Source of the DNA: Begonia masoniana
Taxonomy: Eukaryota; Streptophyta; Magnoliopsida; Cucurbitales; Begoniaceae
Length of the DNA stretch: 64,000 nucleotides
Direction: 5' to 3'
NCBI GenBank assembly: GCA_022432975.1
Contig: CM039508.1
Location: forward strand, 43,531,646 to 43,595,645
Below the pieces are notes generated by a model that did not search any database, had not been told where the DNA came from, and saw only the letters and a list, made by a program, of their open reading frames with translations. Position numbers and translations under genes: made by a program. Positions 1 to 10,548 of the stretch are shown here, piece by piece (the stretch's first letter is position 1; the number at the start of each line of letters is the position of its first letter).

Positions 1-198
1 TCTCGCGGTCGTGATCCCTCGTAAAAGGTCAATCTTCAGACCCTGATTGAACTGGTGTACCTTATTCTCGTTGGTGTCCACTAAATTTTACAGGAACTTA
101 AATACTTACAGTTGGTGGAGCGACCTCGCGTGGCAGATTGCGCAACCAGACAGTTCTCCAGAACCGCTTTTAAAACCTGGCGGCTCTGATACCATAAC
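1..198 (-). mobile_element. Gypsy element E1: leader next to its 5' LTR (partial)
   Basis: This is internal DNA of a minus-strand LTR retrotransposon that continues off the left edge. It is placed by the tRNA-type primer-binding site at 183-194 and by the LTR that begins at 199. The stretch resembles the same part of element E3 (22077-22170): both have a 'cagaaccg..ttttaaaacc' segment just before the primer site. No coding region is recognisable, and the short plus-strand open frame here looks incidental. Confidence 0.7.
183..194 (-). other. Primer-binding site of E1 (initiator tRNA-Met type)
   Basis: The plus strand reads GCTCTGATACCA, so the minus strand reads TGGTATCAGAGC. That is the usual primer site complementary to the 3' end of initiator tRNA-Met in plant LTR retrotransposons. 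Four bases (TAAC) separate it from the LTR end at 199. It fixes the element's orientation as minus and identifies 199-7045 as its 5' LTR. Confidence 0.85.
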
Positions 199-797
199 TG
201 TGACGACCCCCGACCGGATCGGGGCCGGCGAGCCTCACTTCGGACATTTAAAACGTGGACTATTTTTTTTTTTTTTTAACTTTTACTTTTAAAACTTTGA
301 CAGAGAGAAAACCTTCTCTGGAATTGAAGACTGGAAGACAATTAAAATCGGACTACAGAAATAAATGACAGAAGAAAACGGGAAGACAGGAACATTTAAA
401 ATTTGGGTGAATGAGCTTTGGACGAGAGCTGGAAGATAGGGAGACATGAAAACGGGAAGACAGAAGTGGACTGATAACTCTAAATTTAGAGTTATTTTAT
501 ACTATTTTTATATAATTTAACTTGTATGATTTGAGTGAATTTTAGAAGAAATTAGGGGAATTTACTATAATTGCTACATGATCAGCCTCGTGATTAAATT
601 TAATATATTTCATGCATATTTTCTATTAAAAGCAGATTTTCAACATAATTCGAATTTTATATTTTGAATGCAGAGTTATTAGCGGGAAAATGCAAAAAAT
701 GGGATATCGGTGTTTTAATAGAAAATCAATGAAGATTACCAAAATCTGGAAGAAAAAGAAAATAAAGTAACTGTTTCCATAAATAAAGGAATAGAAA

Positions 798-1110
798 GCG
801 TGGACGACTAAGCAGCGTGGACGATTGAGAAAAGCACGGTCAACTGTGAAGGACAGAGAAAATGGACGATAGAAAGCGTGGACGATGGAAAACGTGGATG
901 ACTGGGAAAAACAGAAAGACAAAAAATAACTAAAAGACAAAAAAGTGTGGACAACTGAGCAGACTGAGAGTTTGGACGACTAGGAGTGTGGACGACTGTG
1001 AGAAATGGACAACTGGTACAACATGGAGAAGTGGCAGAAACTAAAAGACAAAAAATCACTAAAAGACAAAAAAGCGTTGACGACTGGAAAGCTGGGAAAA
1101 TGGAAAGCCG
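798..1110 (+). repeat. Degenerate GTGGACGAC-type repeats
   Basis: This is an irregular run of units such as 'agcgtggacgac', 'gcgtggacgatt', 'aaatggacgatag' and 'agtttggacgac', with spacings that vary from about 12 to 30 bp. They are imperfect relatives of the 16-bp unit that is perfectly repeated from 1539. They look like the older, diverged pool from which the array was amplified. Open frames through it are by-products. Confidence 0.75.
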
Positions 1111-1500
1111 TGGACGATGGAAGATTTAATTCCCTCAAGGAGAGAGGATATTTATGTACATCTTTACACTACTACGGGAGAGCTCGGAGTCGGCGGCAGA
1201 GACATCTACAGATTCTTCTTCTTTTCTTCTTCTTCTTGTTCTTCTGTTCTTGTTCTTCTTCTTCTTCTTCTCTTCTTCTTCTTCTCTCTTCTTTTTATTA
1301 TTTTTATTTATTATGATTTTAGGCTAGTTTCTTTTCTCTTGGTTAGGAGAGAAGTACTCTTTACATGTTTTTACTTTGATCTATGAATGCTTAGTATTTT
1401 CACTAAACAATGTGCTCATGGTTTTTATTGCATAAATTAAATTGTGTCGATATGCAGATTAGAATTCAATGTTCCTATTGTATCGATAGGTAAATAGGAA
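1102..1500 (+). repeat. ~400-bp direct repeat, copy 1 (copy 2 at 2795-3200)
   Basis: The segment running from 'ggatttaattccctcaagg' through a CTT-rich microsatellite, 'ttaggctagtttctttt' and 'gatgcatgagtaatt' is repeated almost unchanged at about 2795-3200. A partial 90-bp extra copy lies at 2700-2795. The perfect 16-bp array starts about 30 bp after copy 1 ends. Copy and array together look like the product of unequal crossing-over within the LTR. Confidence 0.8.
1213..1298 (+). repeat. CTT/TTC microsatellite
   Basis: This is a run of TTC/CTT triplets with a few GTT and CTC interruptions. A second, longer version lies at 2893-2983 inside copy 2 of the 400-bp duplication. Confidence 0.85.
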
Positions 1501-1538
1501 TTTAAGATGCATGAGTAATTAAATAATACAAATTGGTT

Positions 1539-2546
1539 GGAAAGCGTGGACGATGGAAAGCGTGGACGATGGAAAGCGTGGACGATGGAAAGCGTGGACG
1601 ATGGAAAGCGTGGACGATGGAAAGCGTGGACGATGGAAAGCGTGGACGATGGAAAGCGTGGACGATGGAAAGCGTGGACGATGGAAAGCGTGGACGATGG
1701 AAAGCGTGGACGATGGAAAGCGTGGACGATGGAAAGCGTGGACGATGGAAAGCGTGGACGATGGAAAGCGTGGACGATGGAAAGCGTGGACGATGGAAAG
1801 CGTGGACGATGGAAAGCGTGGACGATGGAAAGCGTGGACGATGGAAAGCGTGGACGATGGAAAGCGTGGACGATGGAAAGCGTGGACGATGGAAAGCGTG
1901 GACGATGGAAAGCGTGGACGATGGAAAGCGTGGACGATGGAAAGCGTGGACGATGGAAAGCGTGGACGATGGAAAGCGTGGACGATGGAAAGCGTGGACG
2001 ATGGAAAGCGTGGACGATGGAAAGCGTGGACGATGGAAAGCGTGGACGATGGAAAGCGTGGACGATGGAAAGCGTGGACGATGGAAAGCGTGGACGATGG
2101 AAAGCGTGGACGATGGAAAGCGTGGACGATGGAAAGCGTGGACGATGGAAAGCGTGGACGATGGAAAGCGTGGACGATGGAAAGCGTGGACGATGGAAAG
2201 CGTGGACGATGGAAAGCGTGGACGATGGAAAGCGTGGACGATGGAAAGCGTGGACGATGGAAAGCGTGGACGATGGAAAGCGTGGACGATGGAAAGCGTG
2301 GACGATGGAAAGCGTGGACGATGGAAAGCGTGGACGATGGAAAGCGTGGACGATGGAAAGCGTGGACGATGGAAAGCGTGGACGATGGAAAGCGTGGACG
2401 ATGGAAAGCGTGGACGATGGAAAGCGTGGACGATGGAAAGCGTGGACGATGGAAAGCGTGGACGATGGAAAGCGTGGACGATGGAAAGCGTGGACGATGG
2501 AAAGCGTGGACGATGGAAAGCGTGGACGATGGAAAGCATGGACGAC
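1539..2546 (+). repeat. Perfect 16-bp minisatellite, 62 identical units plus one variant
   Basis: The unit GGAAAGCGTGGACGAT fills 1539-2530, exactly 992 bp or 62 units, with no mismatch that I can find. A 63rd unit (2531-2546) reads GCATGGACGAC. Because 16 is not a multiple of 3 and the unit lacks stops, several frames on both strands stay open for over 330 codons. That is a property of the array and not evidence of a gene. The array lies within the nested solo LTR, between the two copies of the 400-bp repeat. Such homogeneity implies very recent expansion or active homogenisation. Confidence 0.95.
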
Positions 2547-2794
2547 TAGAAAAGAGTGGATAACTGGCAGAATGGATTACTGGGAGTGTGGACGACAAAT
2601 GAAATTGGTCGACAAAAGAAAGAGAAAATCAAAAAGATTCTGTCATAATAATGAGCCATTGATCAAGGGAATTCTGGAGGAGACAGAACGAGAAAAGAGG
2701 GATTTAATTCCTTCAAGGAGAGAGGATATTTATACACATCTTTTACACTACTACGGGGAGAGCTCGGAGTCGGCGGCAGAGACATCTACAGATT

Positions 2795-3200
2795 AAAAGA
2801 GGGATTTAATTCCCTCAAGGAGAGAGGATATTTATGTACATCTTTTACACTACTACGGGGAGAGCTCGGAGTCGGCGGCAGAGACATCTACAGATTCTTC
2901 TTCTTTTTCTTCTTCTTCTTGTTCTTCTTGTTCTTGTTCTTCTTCTTCTTCTTCTTCTTCTTCTTCTTCTCTTCTTCTTCTTTTTATTATTTTTATTTTA
3001 TTATGATTTTAGGCTAGTTTCTTTTCTCTTGGTTAGGAGAGAAAGTACTCTTTACATGTTTTTACTTTGATCTATGAATGCTTAGTATTTTTCACTAAAC
3101 AATTGCTCATGGTTTTTATTGCATAAATTAAATTGTGTCGATATGCAGATTTAAATTCACATGTTCCTATTGTATCGATAGGTAAATAGGAATTTAAGAT
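2795..3200 (+). repeat. ~400-bp direct repeat, copy 2
   Basis: This is the second copy of 1102-1500, with a longer TTC tract (2893-2983). A truncated extra copy ending at '..gacatctacagatt' precedes it at about 2700-2795. After 3200 the sequence continues into LTR DNA not present after copy 1, where the 16-bp array begins instead. Confidence 0.8.
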
Positions 3201-3735
3201 GCATGAGTAATTAAATAAATTAAAATTGTTGCAAAGTAGCTAACATTAATTTATTTGGCGTTAAGAATGTGTTTACAAAAAAATTCAGATTAAGTTTTTG
3301 TCTTTAAAAAAAATCGAAAATAAAATTCTGAAATGAATTTATCTAGGCAATTCGACGGAACCCTAGAAATATATGAATTCTTGCTATTCTGTGACTAATA
3401 CTGTAGCATTGATAATGCATTTTTGCTTGGAAGAATCTTTCGTGATATTCCTTGTCTAATTCAATTCATATCAACAGATAGTTTGATGTTTCATGTTTAT
3501 ATTATATCGACGGGTAAATATAAATGTTAAGATGCACGATTGATTAATTAGATTAATATGTTACAAAGTAGTTAACATTAATTCAATTGGCATTAAGAAT
3601 AAGGTTTATAGAAATTCAATGTTAGTTACTTTCTTTCAAAGTCGAGAGAAATTCTAAAATTGAATTTACATAGGCAATTCGAAAGAAACCTATAAATATT
3701 TTTATTCTTGCTGTTCAAGATCAATGTTGTAGCAT
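3150..3735 (+). repeat. Two diverged ~300-bp tandem repeats
   Basis: The block 3165-3415 ('atcgataggtaaatagg', 'caaagtagctaacattaat', 'taggcaattcgacgg', 'ttcttgct') recurs with many differences at 3505-3735 ('atcgacgggtaaatat', 'caaagtagttaacattaat', 'taggcaattcgaaag', 'ttcttgct'). It is an older internal duplication of the same LTR, clearly more diverged than the 400-bp repeat. Confidence 0.65.
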
Positions 3736-4011
3736 CGTGTAGCATTAGAGTAAAATACATGTAGTGAGGAAATCAACTCTAACCAAGGCTTTTAATTTTA
3801 TTTCCTTTCTTAAATCATCTCAATTTTAGTTTTTATTGATTCTGAATAATTTTCATTTATCATTCCTCGCCACTTATCTATTTTCATTTTTAAAGAACTT
3901 TATAGCAAAAATTACTTTGATTAAGAATATCCTTGTGGGATCGACTTTCACTTACTTTATTACTTCGTTAGCACACGTGCACTTGCGTTAGGGTGTAAAA
4001 AATCACTAACA

Positions 4012-4333
4012 TGGACGACGTTGCAACAGACAGGAATGGACGACGTTTAACTTTTACTGAAATGGACGACAGAACTAGAAGGCAGAATGGAGGACAGAAA
4101 CAGAAGACAAAATGGACGACAGAAACAGAACTAACTTAAGCAGGGTTTTTGGTCGAAAAAACACAGCACTTGAAGAGCTATGATCCACAACAAAATCGGT
4201 CGAAGTGACCTCGGTGGTGAAATCGATCGAAGTGACCTCGGTGCTGAAATCGGTCGAAGTGACCTCAGTGATGCAATCGGTCGACAGAATTGGACAACAG
4301 GTTTGGACGAAAAGTTTTGACAGAAAATGGGGC
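4012..4333 (+). repeat. Degenerate TGGACGAC repeats left of the 13-bp array
   Basis: The run contains 'atggacgacgtt', 'aatggacgacag' and 'aatggaggacag', and then three roughly 30-bp units of the type 'gaaatcggtcgaagtgacctcg' (4188-4275). These are not in register with the array but share its 'gga-gac-aga' words. A similar degenerate zone follows the array at 5335-5500. Confidence 0.7.
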
Positions 4334-5334
4334 GACAGATTTGGATGACAGATTTGGATGACAGATTTGGATGACAGATTTGGATGACAGATTTGGATGA
4401 CAGATTTGGATGACAGATTTGGATGACAGATTTGGATGACAGATTTGGATGACAGATTTGGATGACAGATTTGGATGACAGATTTGGATGACAGATTTGG
4501 ATGACAGATTTGGATGACAGATTTGGATGACAGATTTGGATGACAGATTTGGATGACAGATTTGGATGACAGATTTGGATGACAGATTTGGATGACAGAT
4601 TTGGATGACAGATTTGGATGACAGATTTGGATGACAGATTTGGATGACAGATTTGGATGACAGATTTGGATGACAGATTTGGATGACAGATTTGGATGAC
4701 AGATTTGGATGACAGATTTGGATGACAGATTTGGATGACAGATTTGGATGACAGATTTGGATGACAGATTTGGATGACAGATTTGGATGACAGATTTGGA
4801 TGACAGATTTGGATGACAGATTTGGATGACAGATTTGGATGACAGATTTGGATGACAGATTTGGATGACAGATTTGGATGACAGATTTGGATGACAGATT
4901 TGGATGACAGATTTGGATGACAGATTTGGATGACAGATTTGGATGACAGATTTGGATGACAGATTTGGATGACAGATTTGGATGACAGATTTGGATGACA
5001 GATTTGGATGACAGATTTGGATGACAGATTTGGATGACAGATTTGGATGACAGATTTGGATGACAGATTTGGATGACAGATTTGGATGACAGATTTGGAT
5101 GACAGATTTGGATGACAGATTTGGATGACAGATTTGGATGACAGATTTGGATGACAGATTTGGATGACAGATTTGGATGACAGATTTGGATGACAGATTT
5201 GGATGACAGATTTGGATGACAGATTTGGATGACAGATTTGGATGACAGATTTGGATGACAGATTTGGATGACAGATTTGGATGACAGATTTGGATGACAG
5301 ATTTGGATGACAGATTTGGATGACAGATTTGGAT
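4334..5334 (+). repeat. Perfect 13-bp minisatellite, 77 units
   Basis: The unit GACAGATTTGGAT repeats from 4334 to 5334. The span is 1001 bp, exactly 77 units, with no mismatch that I can see. It sits inside the E1 LTR, outside the nested insertion. Long minus-strand open frames with a 13-residue period arise from the array and are not genes. The unit shares the core TGGAYGA with the 16-bp unit at 1539. Confidence 0.95.
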
Positions 5335-6009
5335 GAAAATCGGAAGACGTAATATTTGAAAGACATAATGAAGATCGGATGACAGAGTAACAGTGGAAGA
5401 CATAAATGGTCGCCAGGACATCTTGGATGACATGATGACTTTGGATGACGTTATCGCCCACAACTTTGGATGATAACTTTGGACGATTAACACATAGCCT
5501 TAGTCAACAGACTAAGTCTCTGGAATTAATTTCTACACCATTCGGTCGACAAATTCGACCAAATGGATATAGATAACAGAGGGACTAAACACTCCCTCGA
5601 CATCTGAAGTACCCCAACCAAAAGAAACCCGATTAAAACATAATTTTAGACATGTTAGAAAACATGGCAGAAGTTAAAGAAATCTAACTACATGGAGGGC
5701 TCTAAAACCTGAAACAATTCATGAACAACGTAAAGGAAAATCCCAAACGATTCCAATACAGAATACAACTGTCAGAACAGAGGTTTTAAAACTTCAACAC
5801 CAAAACCTATACATTACTAAAATCCCAACAGAGACTATACAAACATGACCTTCATTTTAAGAAAATAAAAAAACTTCACTCTCGGGTCAGAAATGTGTCT
5901 GGTTGTCGCAACCACCCCCAAAAGTTCATGCCACCAACCACCTATTCGTCGGCCTGAGGCTCAAAATTCTCATCCACGGGGTCCGTACCTACATCAGGGA
6001 GTTCAACTA

Positions 6010-6024
6010 TGAGCCTAGAGCTCA
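6010..6024 (-). promoter_or_regulatory. Conserved LTR stem-loop (E1 copy)
   Basis: The plus strand reads TGAGCCTAGAGCTCA; the ends TGAGC and GCTCA pair around a 5-base loop. The same element recurs in the LTRs of E3 (7331-7345), the solo LTR (28383-28397) and the last LTR (63048-63059), in each case followed by 'rtaa'. Its role is unknown. A place in the LTR transcript (leader, polyadenylation or packaging) is only inference. Confidence 0.55.
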
Positions 6025-7045
6025 GTAAGAACATACAATGCAGTGATGCATATGCTATGCATGAACTTTTGAAATACATGTACATTACATAACTTTACGT
6101 TCAAGTGGACAGAAGGTATAAGTGAGGCTTATAGAGGAATTGCCGCAACAGAGGTGCACTATCAGGCACATAACAGAGATACAAAACAGGAATACAGAAC
6201 AGAATGTCAGTCCTCGTCCCACACTTAACCGTACATTACATTACAAGTTTTATCTTTCTTAACTTCAAACCTCGTGTATAAAACATTTACATGACTTTCA
6301 GGAAAACGTGTATGCATGAACTTATATGGTGCTTAAACATAACATAAATAGGCGACAGAATAACAAAGCAAGACATATAACATAAAACATTCAACTTAGA
6401 ACGTAATTTACGACCTAGCTACCCAACCACAACTCAGACAAACAAAAACCTAGTATCGCCGTGCTGTAGGGCCTTAAGGGTCAAACCTACGCGTATGAAC
6501 TTACCTGATGTCCGTAGAGTTACAGGTCTCTCACGTAAGTCCTCGGTAATACACGAACCTATATTGTGTATAATCGGACTGTTAACCTTAAACTTCATTA
6601 AAACTAAAGAGTAACTAACCTAATTTGTTAACTAATGAAAAATAGTTACCTTTAGTGGAGAAAACAGGGGGAAACAGGAGAAAACGAAGTTTTGGAATTT
6701 GTCTAAGTTGTATGGAAGAGAGAAAACAGAGAAGAGATTCACGCAGGAGTGAAGAGAAGAGAGGAAGAGAAAGAAAGAAGGCATGGCTTCTTCCACAAGC
6801 TTGCTAAGTGTCAATCATCCATTGACTCCCTCTCAACCACCTTAATTGTCTTCCCATTTTGCCCTTCTATTGGTTTCTAACTAAATTGTTATTTAGTTCC
6901 TCGATTTGGTTTTCTCCGAAATCCGTTTTTTTTTCCCATAAAGCATCACAACAACTCCAGTAAAATACGTATTTTATAAATGGTAAATTAATCTCGTTTA
7001 ATAATTCATGGAATATTTACATGGCTAAAAATGCCAAGTGTTACA

Positions 7046-8799
7046 AAAAGACTTCACAAAAGGAATTTGTTAAATGAGTTTTCCAAAACATCAAAACACA
7101 TATGTTTCCTAGTAAATCACCCATCAGCCCGATTAAGCCCTCCTATACAATTATCGATCGTTTCTATCAATCGTATTCCCAAAATACTTACATACGTCCC
7201 CACGGGTCAAAATACGCATCGACTGCCCAGCGCACTCCCACGGGCACCCTCCATCAACTAGCTCATGCATTGGGTGGAGGAATATCGTCCTCACTTGTTT
7301 CGAAATCACCTACACCATAGAGACATTCTATGAGCTACAGGCTCAATAAATTTATGTAAATACAAATGCATGTTGTGCATATGTCAATCATAAAATCATC
7401 CAGTCATTTGAATCATTACGTTACATAACGGGAGATGTCACCAGGTCTACTCTCACCAGATGGAGAGAGCACGTCTGGCGGTTAGACAGCCATTTCCATC
7501 TACCGGGGGGAAAACATGTCTCACCTATAGGACAACCATGTCTGAACCCCACCCCGTCATGACCGGGATTACATGCATTCATTTCGTTTCGTTGGTTCCA
7601 TTCTTTTCATAAAACACGTGTAAAACTCATTTTCATGCTATTTTGAAAGAACGTGATGCATGTACAGTTCATATTGTACAATTCAAAGCTGACATAGAAA
7701 ACAACCAATAAGTCTTAGAAAACACACTACGACATATAAAACTTAACTACCCAACCACTTATTCTAACACTACGAAATTCACTAATATCCTTAATAACTT
7801 CATAACTCTTGGTGTAGGCCAAATCGGCCAATCAAAGCACGAAGATTTACCTGACGTCCTTAACGAGCCGAGTACCGTCTGTAAGCTTCGTTCCCCTAGA
7901 ACATTTCACAATTGTCGTTATTAGAATCGACCCTAAATAATTGAATTCCAAAGCTAAACGAAACTCCAATCTAAAGGAAACTTCCTAAAACTCTCATTTA
8001 ACCTCTCTCGAGCATTTAATCGAGCAATTCACGCTCATAAATTCTATAACCTAGCTTTAATGGAAATCTATATCGTTCAACCACCGATTTCAACCTAACT
8101 ATCAATCAAAACTCATAATCTATCATCGTAAGTCAATAATACAGTAAACCTAACGATTTTCAACATAAACCTATAATTTATCAAAACCCTAAACAAAAAT
8201 CCTAACCGTTTCCAACCATAGAACTCGGAAACTAACGGTCAAGAGTAAGCATATCATACCTATGGCTTGATTGCGGAAGAGAAACCAGAAGAAAATCGGA
8301 CAACGGAGGAGAAGAGAGATCGGCCGTGGAGGAAATGAAAATCGCCAGAGAGAGAGGCATTTCCTCTCTGTGAAATCGTGAAACAGAATGGAGAAAGAGG
8401 GGGGGGGGGGTTAGTTTTTATTTAATATATTTCTTCTTAAATTACCTTTTTGCCCTTTTTCTTAATCGTTTACTTATTTCATTATTTCTCCTATCGATTT
8501 GGTTTCTCCGCAATTTTCTTATTTCACCAAATATTCATATTTATTCTTAGGGCTCTAACAAAACTTTCCATTCACAAAACGGACCTAGTTTACTATATTT
8601 ACTAAAATACCCTTGTATTACGTGAAATATCAAAACCTCGTAAAATCGGCGTTACATCTCTAAAAATTCCTTTATTCCTCCAGATGCCCCCATTCATTCA
8701 TATAGTCCTAATAAGACTTCCCGCTAGCTAAACGGGTTAAATTCGACATATTTACGAAAATTCCATTACATTCCAAAATCCCGAAAACCGGGTGTTACA
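7046..8799 (-). mobile_element. E3 3' LTR (left, truncated by E1 insertion)
   Basis: This matches 22806-24574 along its whole length with scattered substitutions. It includes 'gtcactggcggttagacagcc'-like text, the stem-loop at 7331-7345 and a G-run at 8398-8410. It ends CCGGGTGTTACA at 8799. It begins abruptly at AAAAGACTTCAC where the E1 LTR ends. Confidence 0.85.
7331..7345 (-). promoter_or_regulatory. Conserved LTR stem-loop (E3 left copy)
   Basis: TGAGCTACAGGCTCA has a TGAGC/GCTCA stem with loop TACAG and is followed by ATAAA. In the right LTR the corresponding sequence at 23091-23105 is TGAGCTACAGACTGA, so the stem has been damaged in that copy. Confidence 0.5.
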
Positions 8800-8842
8800 T
8801 TCCATCCACCTTAATTAAAATTTTGTCCTCAAAATTTGCTCA
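8800..8842 (-). other. E3 polypurine-tract region
   Basis: On the minus strand this reads 'caaattttgaggacaaaa', then 'ttttaattaaggtggatgga', directly before the LTR start TGTAACACCC. It is the position and wording of the chromovirus 3' polypurine tract, with the purine run eroded to AAGGTGGATGGA. Confidence 0.65.
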
Positions 8843-8861
8843 GCTTATAGTCCTTGAAATC

Positions 8862-10249
8862 TGTAGGATCGTACTGTCTAAGTGGGGGGTGAATTAAACT
8901 TATTAAAAATTATTTAACTTAATCTAAACGTTTTCTCTCTTGTATGCAATTACTAAGTTAACAGCAAACACACAGGCAAAAACAAAGTAAAAGATAAAGA
9001 GAAATTTGACACCGTAGTTTTTAATGTGGTTCGGCCAAACTTGCCTACGTCCACGCTCCAAGGCTCCCCCTTGAAGATTCTTTTCTTCTCCTCACGAGAA
9101 AACAAGATCGAACTTCCGGGCGTGGATCTACTGCCTTTTACAACTCAAGATTGCTCTTCACAGGCGACAATCCAATGCCTTTACAGTTTAACAGAATGGA
9201 TAAAGATTTACAGCACTGACTACACTCTCACAAAAATCAAATCTCCAGTTAAGTTGATGAGAGGTTTAGGATAAACAACAGAGTATCACAAAGTTTTTTT
9301 GCGTATTAGGGTTCAGAGAAAATTTTAGCAAAAAGTTCTTCTTCCGAGATTCTTTCTCTTCTTTTATACTCTGTCTATTATCGGCTCTAATTCTTGAATG
9401 CTCCTTATCTTAATATGGAAATTTATGATCGTTGGAGAAGCATCCGTACATAGATAGCTAGCCGTTGCGTTCTGGAGTCGCTTTCGTTCTTCGCCATTAA
9501 TGATCTGGAATTAAGGCTCTGGATGAGTATCACTATCGCATTGCGGTCTTTTTAAATTTCTGACGGAAGATACTGTTTAGTGGTGGATGTAGGTGGTCAA
9601 CGTCACTTTCCTCTACAGGTAGATGTAATTCTTTGTTATGCAGGCAGAAGATACTGTTCACTGGTAGACGTTGCCTTTGAACACAAGCGGTGGATGTTGT
9701 CTTTGAAAATCCAACGGGTGTTGTATTTGAAATTTCAGCGATGGATGTTTTCAGAAGTTACTATTCAGCGGTAGAAGTAAGCTTTGGAAGACTCTCCCAG
9801 CGGTAGATGTAGAACTTTGTCGTTTAGCTAGCGATGGATGTCTTAGGAAGACTCTGCCATCGGCAGATGTATATTTTATCATTTAGCTAGCGGATGATGT
9901 AAACTTTGGAAGACTTTGTCGTTTAGCTAGCGGTAGATGTAAACTTTGGAAGACCTTGTCGTTTAGCTAGCGGTGGAAGTCTTTTCTTCTACATCGGTGG
10001 ATATGCAATACTTCATCAGTTTTAGCCCTGTTTGCTATCACACCCTGAACACTTAACAGATTTGTTAAACAACTAAAATACCATTTTCAAATGGCATTTC
10101 CACTGAAAATTTAGAGACATATATATGGAGGATAATATTGAATTTATTAATCAATTTATTAATCTCATATATTTAATTCAATCAAATTACACTTCTTAAA
10201 AACACATCATCAAAAACATCGTTAGACTTAAACATTATTTAAGTCAACA
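8862..10249 (-). mobile_element. SIRE-A 3' LTR (left)
   Basis: This 1388-bp LTR pairs with 17553-18969 and has TG/CA ends. From about 9770 to 9990 it contains irregular ~38-bp repeats of the type 'gtcgtttagctagcggtggatgt'. These are the counterpart of the stem-forming repeats in SIRE-B LTRs. Confidence 0.9.
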
Positions 10250-10548
10250 ATCTCTCCATTTTTGATGATGACAAATTATAAGTATCAATTGATTAATTAT
10301 CTCTCTTCCATAATCCTAGCTCCCCCACAGCATGTGCATGCAAACCAATTTAATTTTCAAACACAGTTCATTTGCATTACACAGTGCTGTTGTCACATTT
10401 TCTCCCCCTTTGACATTATAAAAAAAACAGTAAAAAGCAGTCAACTACGCAACATTTGTATATTGATGAATTGTAAGAGCAGAGTACCAAACAAAAACTG
10501 GTACACCTCGGGAATCTGTAAAAAATGGTCTAAAAAAATATCTCATAT
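10250..10548 (-). other. SIRE-A 3' untranslated region with polypurine tracts
   Basis: On the minus strand an AAAAATGGAGAGAT tract abuts the LTR. A second purine run (complement of 'tctccccctttgac') lies near 10400. Repeated polypurine tracts before the 3' LTR are a known Sirevirus trait. There is no gene here; the plus-strand open frame at 10262-10552 is incidental. Confidence 0.6.

Larger units (their letters stand above)
467..4016 (+). mobile_element. Nested solo LTR (Tat/Ogre-like), TSD TGGAC
   Basis: The insertion is 472-4011. It begins TGATAACTC and ends CACTAACA, and TGGAC flanks it at 467-471 and 4012-4016. Taking it out restores a continuous 'gtggacgacg' in the surrounding LTR. The right end has a 'gtgggatcgac...cttactttattac...cacttgcg' layout that, from memory, resembles the end of Tat/Ogre or Athila-type Gypsy LTRs read on the plus strand. 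There is no coding region and no second LTR, hence solo LTR. A caution: TGGAC is common in this repeat-rich neighbourhood, so the direct repeat is weaker evidence than elsewhere. The TG/CA ends and the clean restoration of the host motif support it. Confidence 0.6.
199..7045 (-). mobile_element. E1 Gypsy 5' LTR with a nested insertion
   Basis: The LTR runs from TGTGACGACC at 199 to GTGTTACA at 7045, which are the TG...CA ends typical of TGTAAC-type plant Gypsy LTRs. It is 6.85 kb as it stands. Removing the nested 472-4011 insertion and one 5-bp repeat leaves about 3.3 kb. Of that, 1.0 kb is a perfect 13-bp array (4334-5334). The 5880-7045 part and the first 270 bp resemble the solo LTR at 25028-39883, so both belong to one family. 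Downstream of 7045 the sequence is the interior of an E3 LTR (AAAAGACTTCAC; the uninterrupted match is at 22806), so E1 inserted into that LTR, with AAAAG as the likely target repeat. Its left partner is outside the window. Confidence 0.75.

Noticed and set aside
1502..2796. Open frames of 330-420 codons on both strands through the 16-bp array
   Set aside because: Period and content are exactly those of the repeat, all frames are equally open, and the array lies in an LTR. There is no start context or conserved domain.
1539..5334. CRISPR-like array
   Set aside because: Units are directly adjacent with no spacers, and the window is plant nuclear DNA.
4075..5493. Open frames of about 400-470 codons on the minus strand over the 13-bp array
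   Set aside because: Explained by a stop-free 13-bp unit read in three successive frames.
7031..7320. Short frames repeated at 7102 and 22862
   Set aside because: They are the same LTR segment of E3 in two copies. They are shared because the LTR is duplicated, and there is no coding signature.
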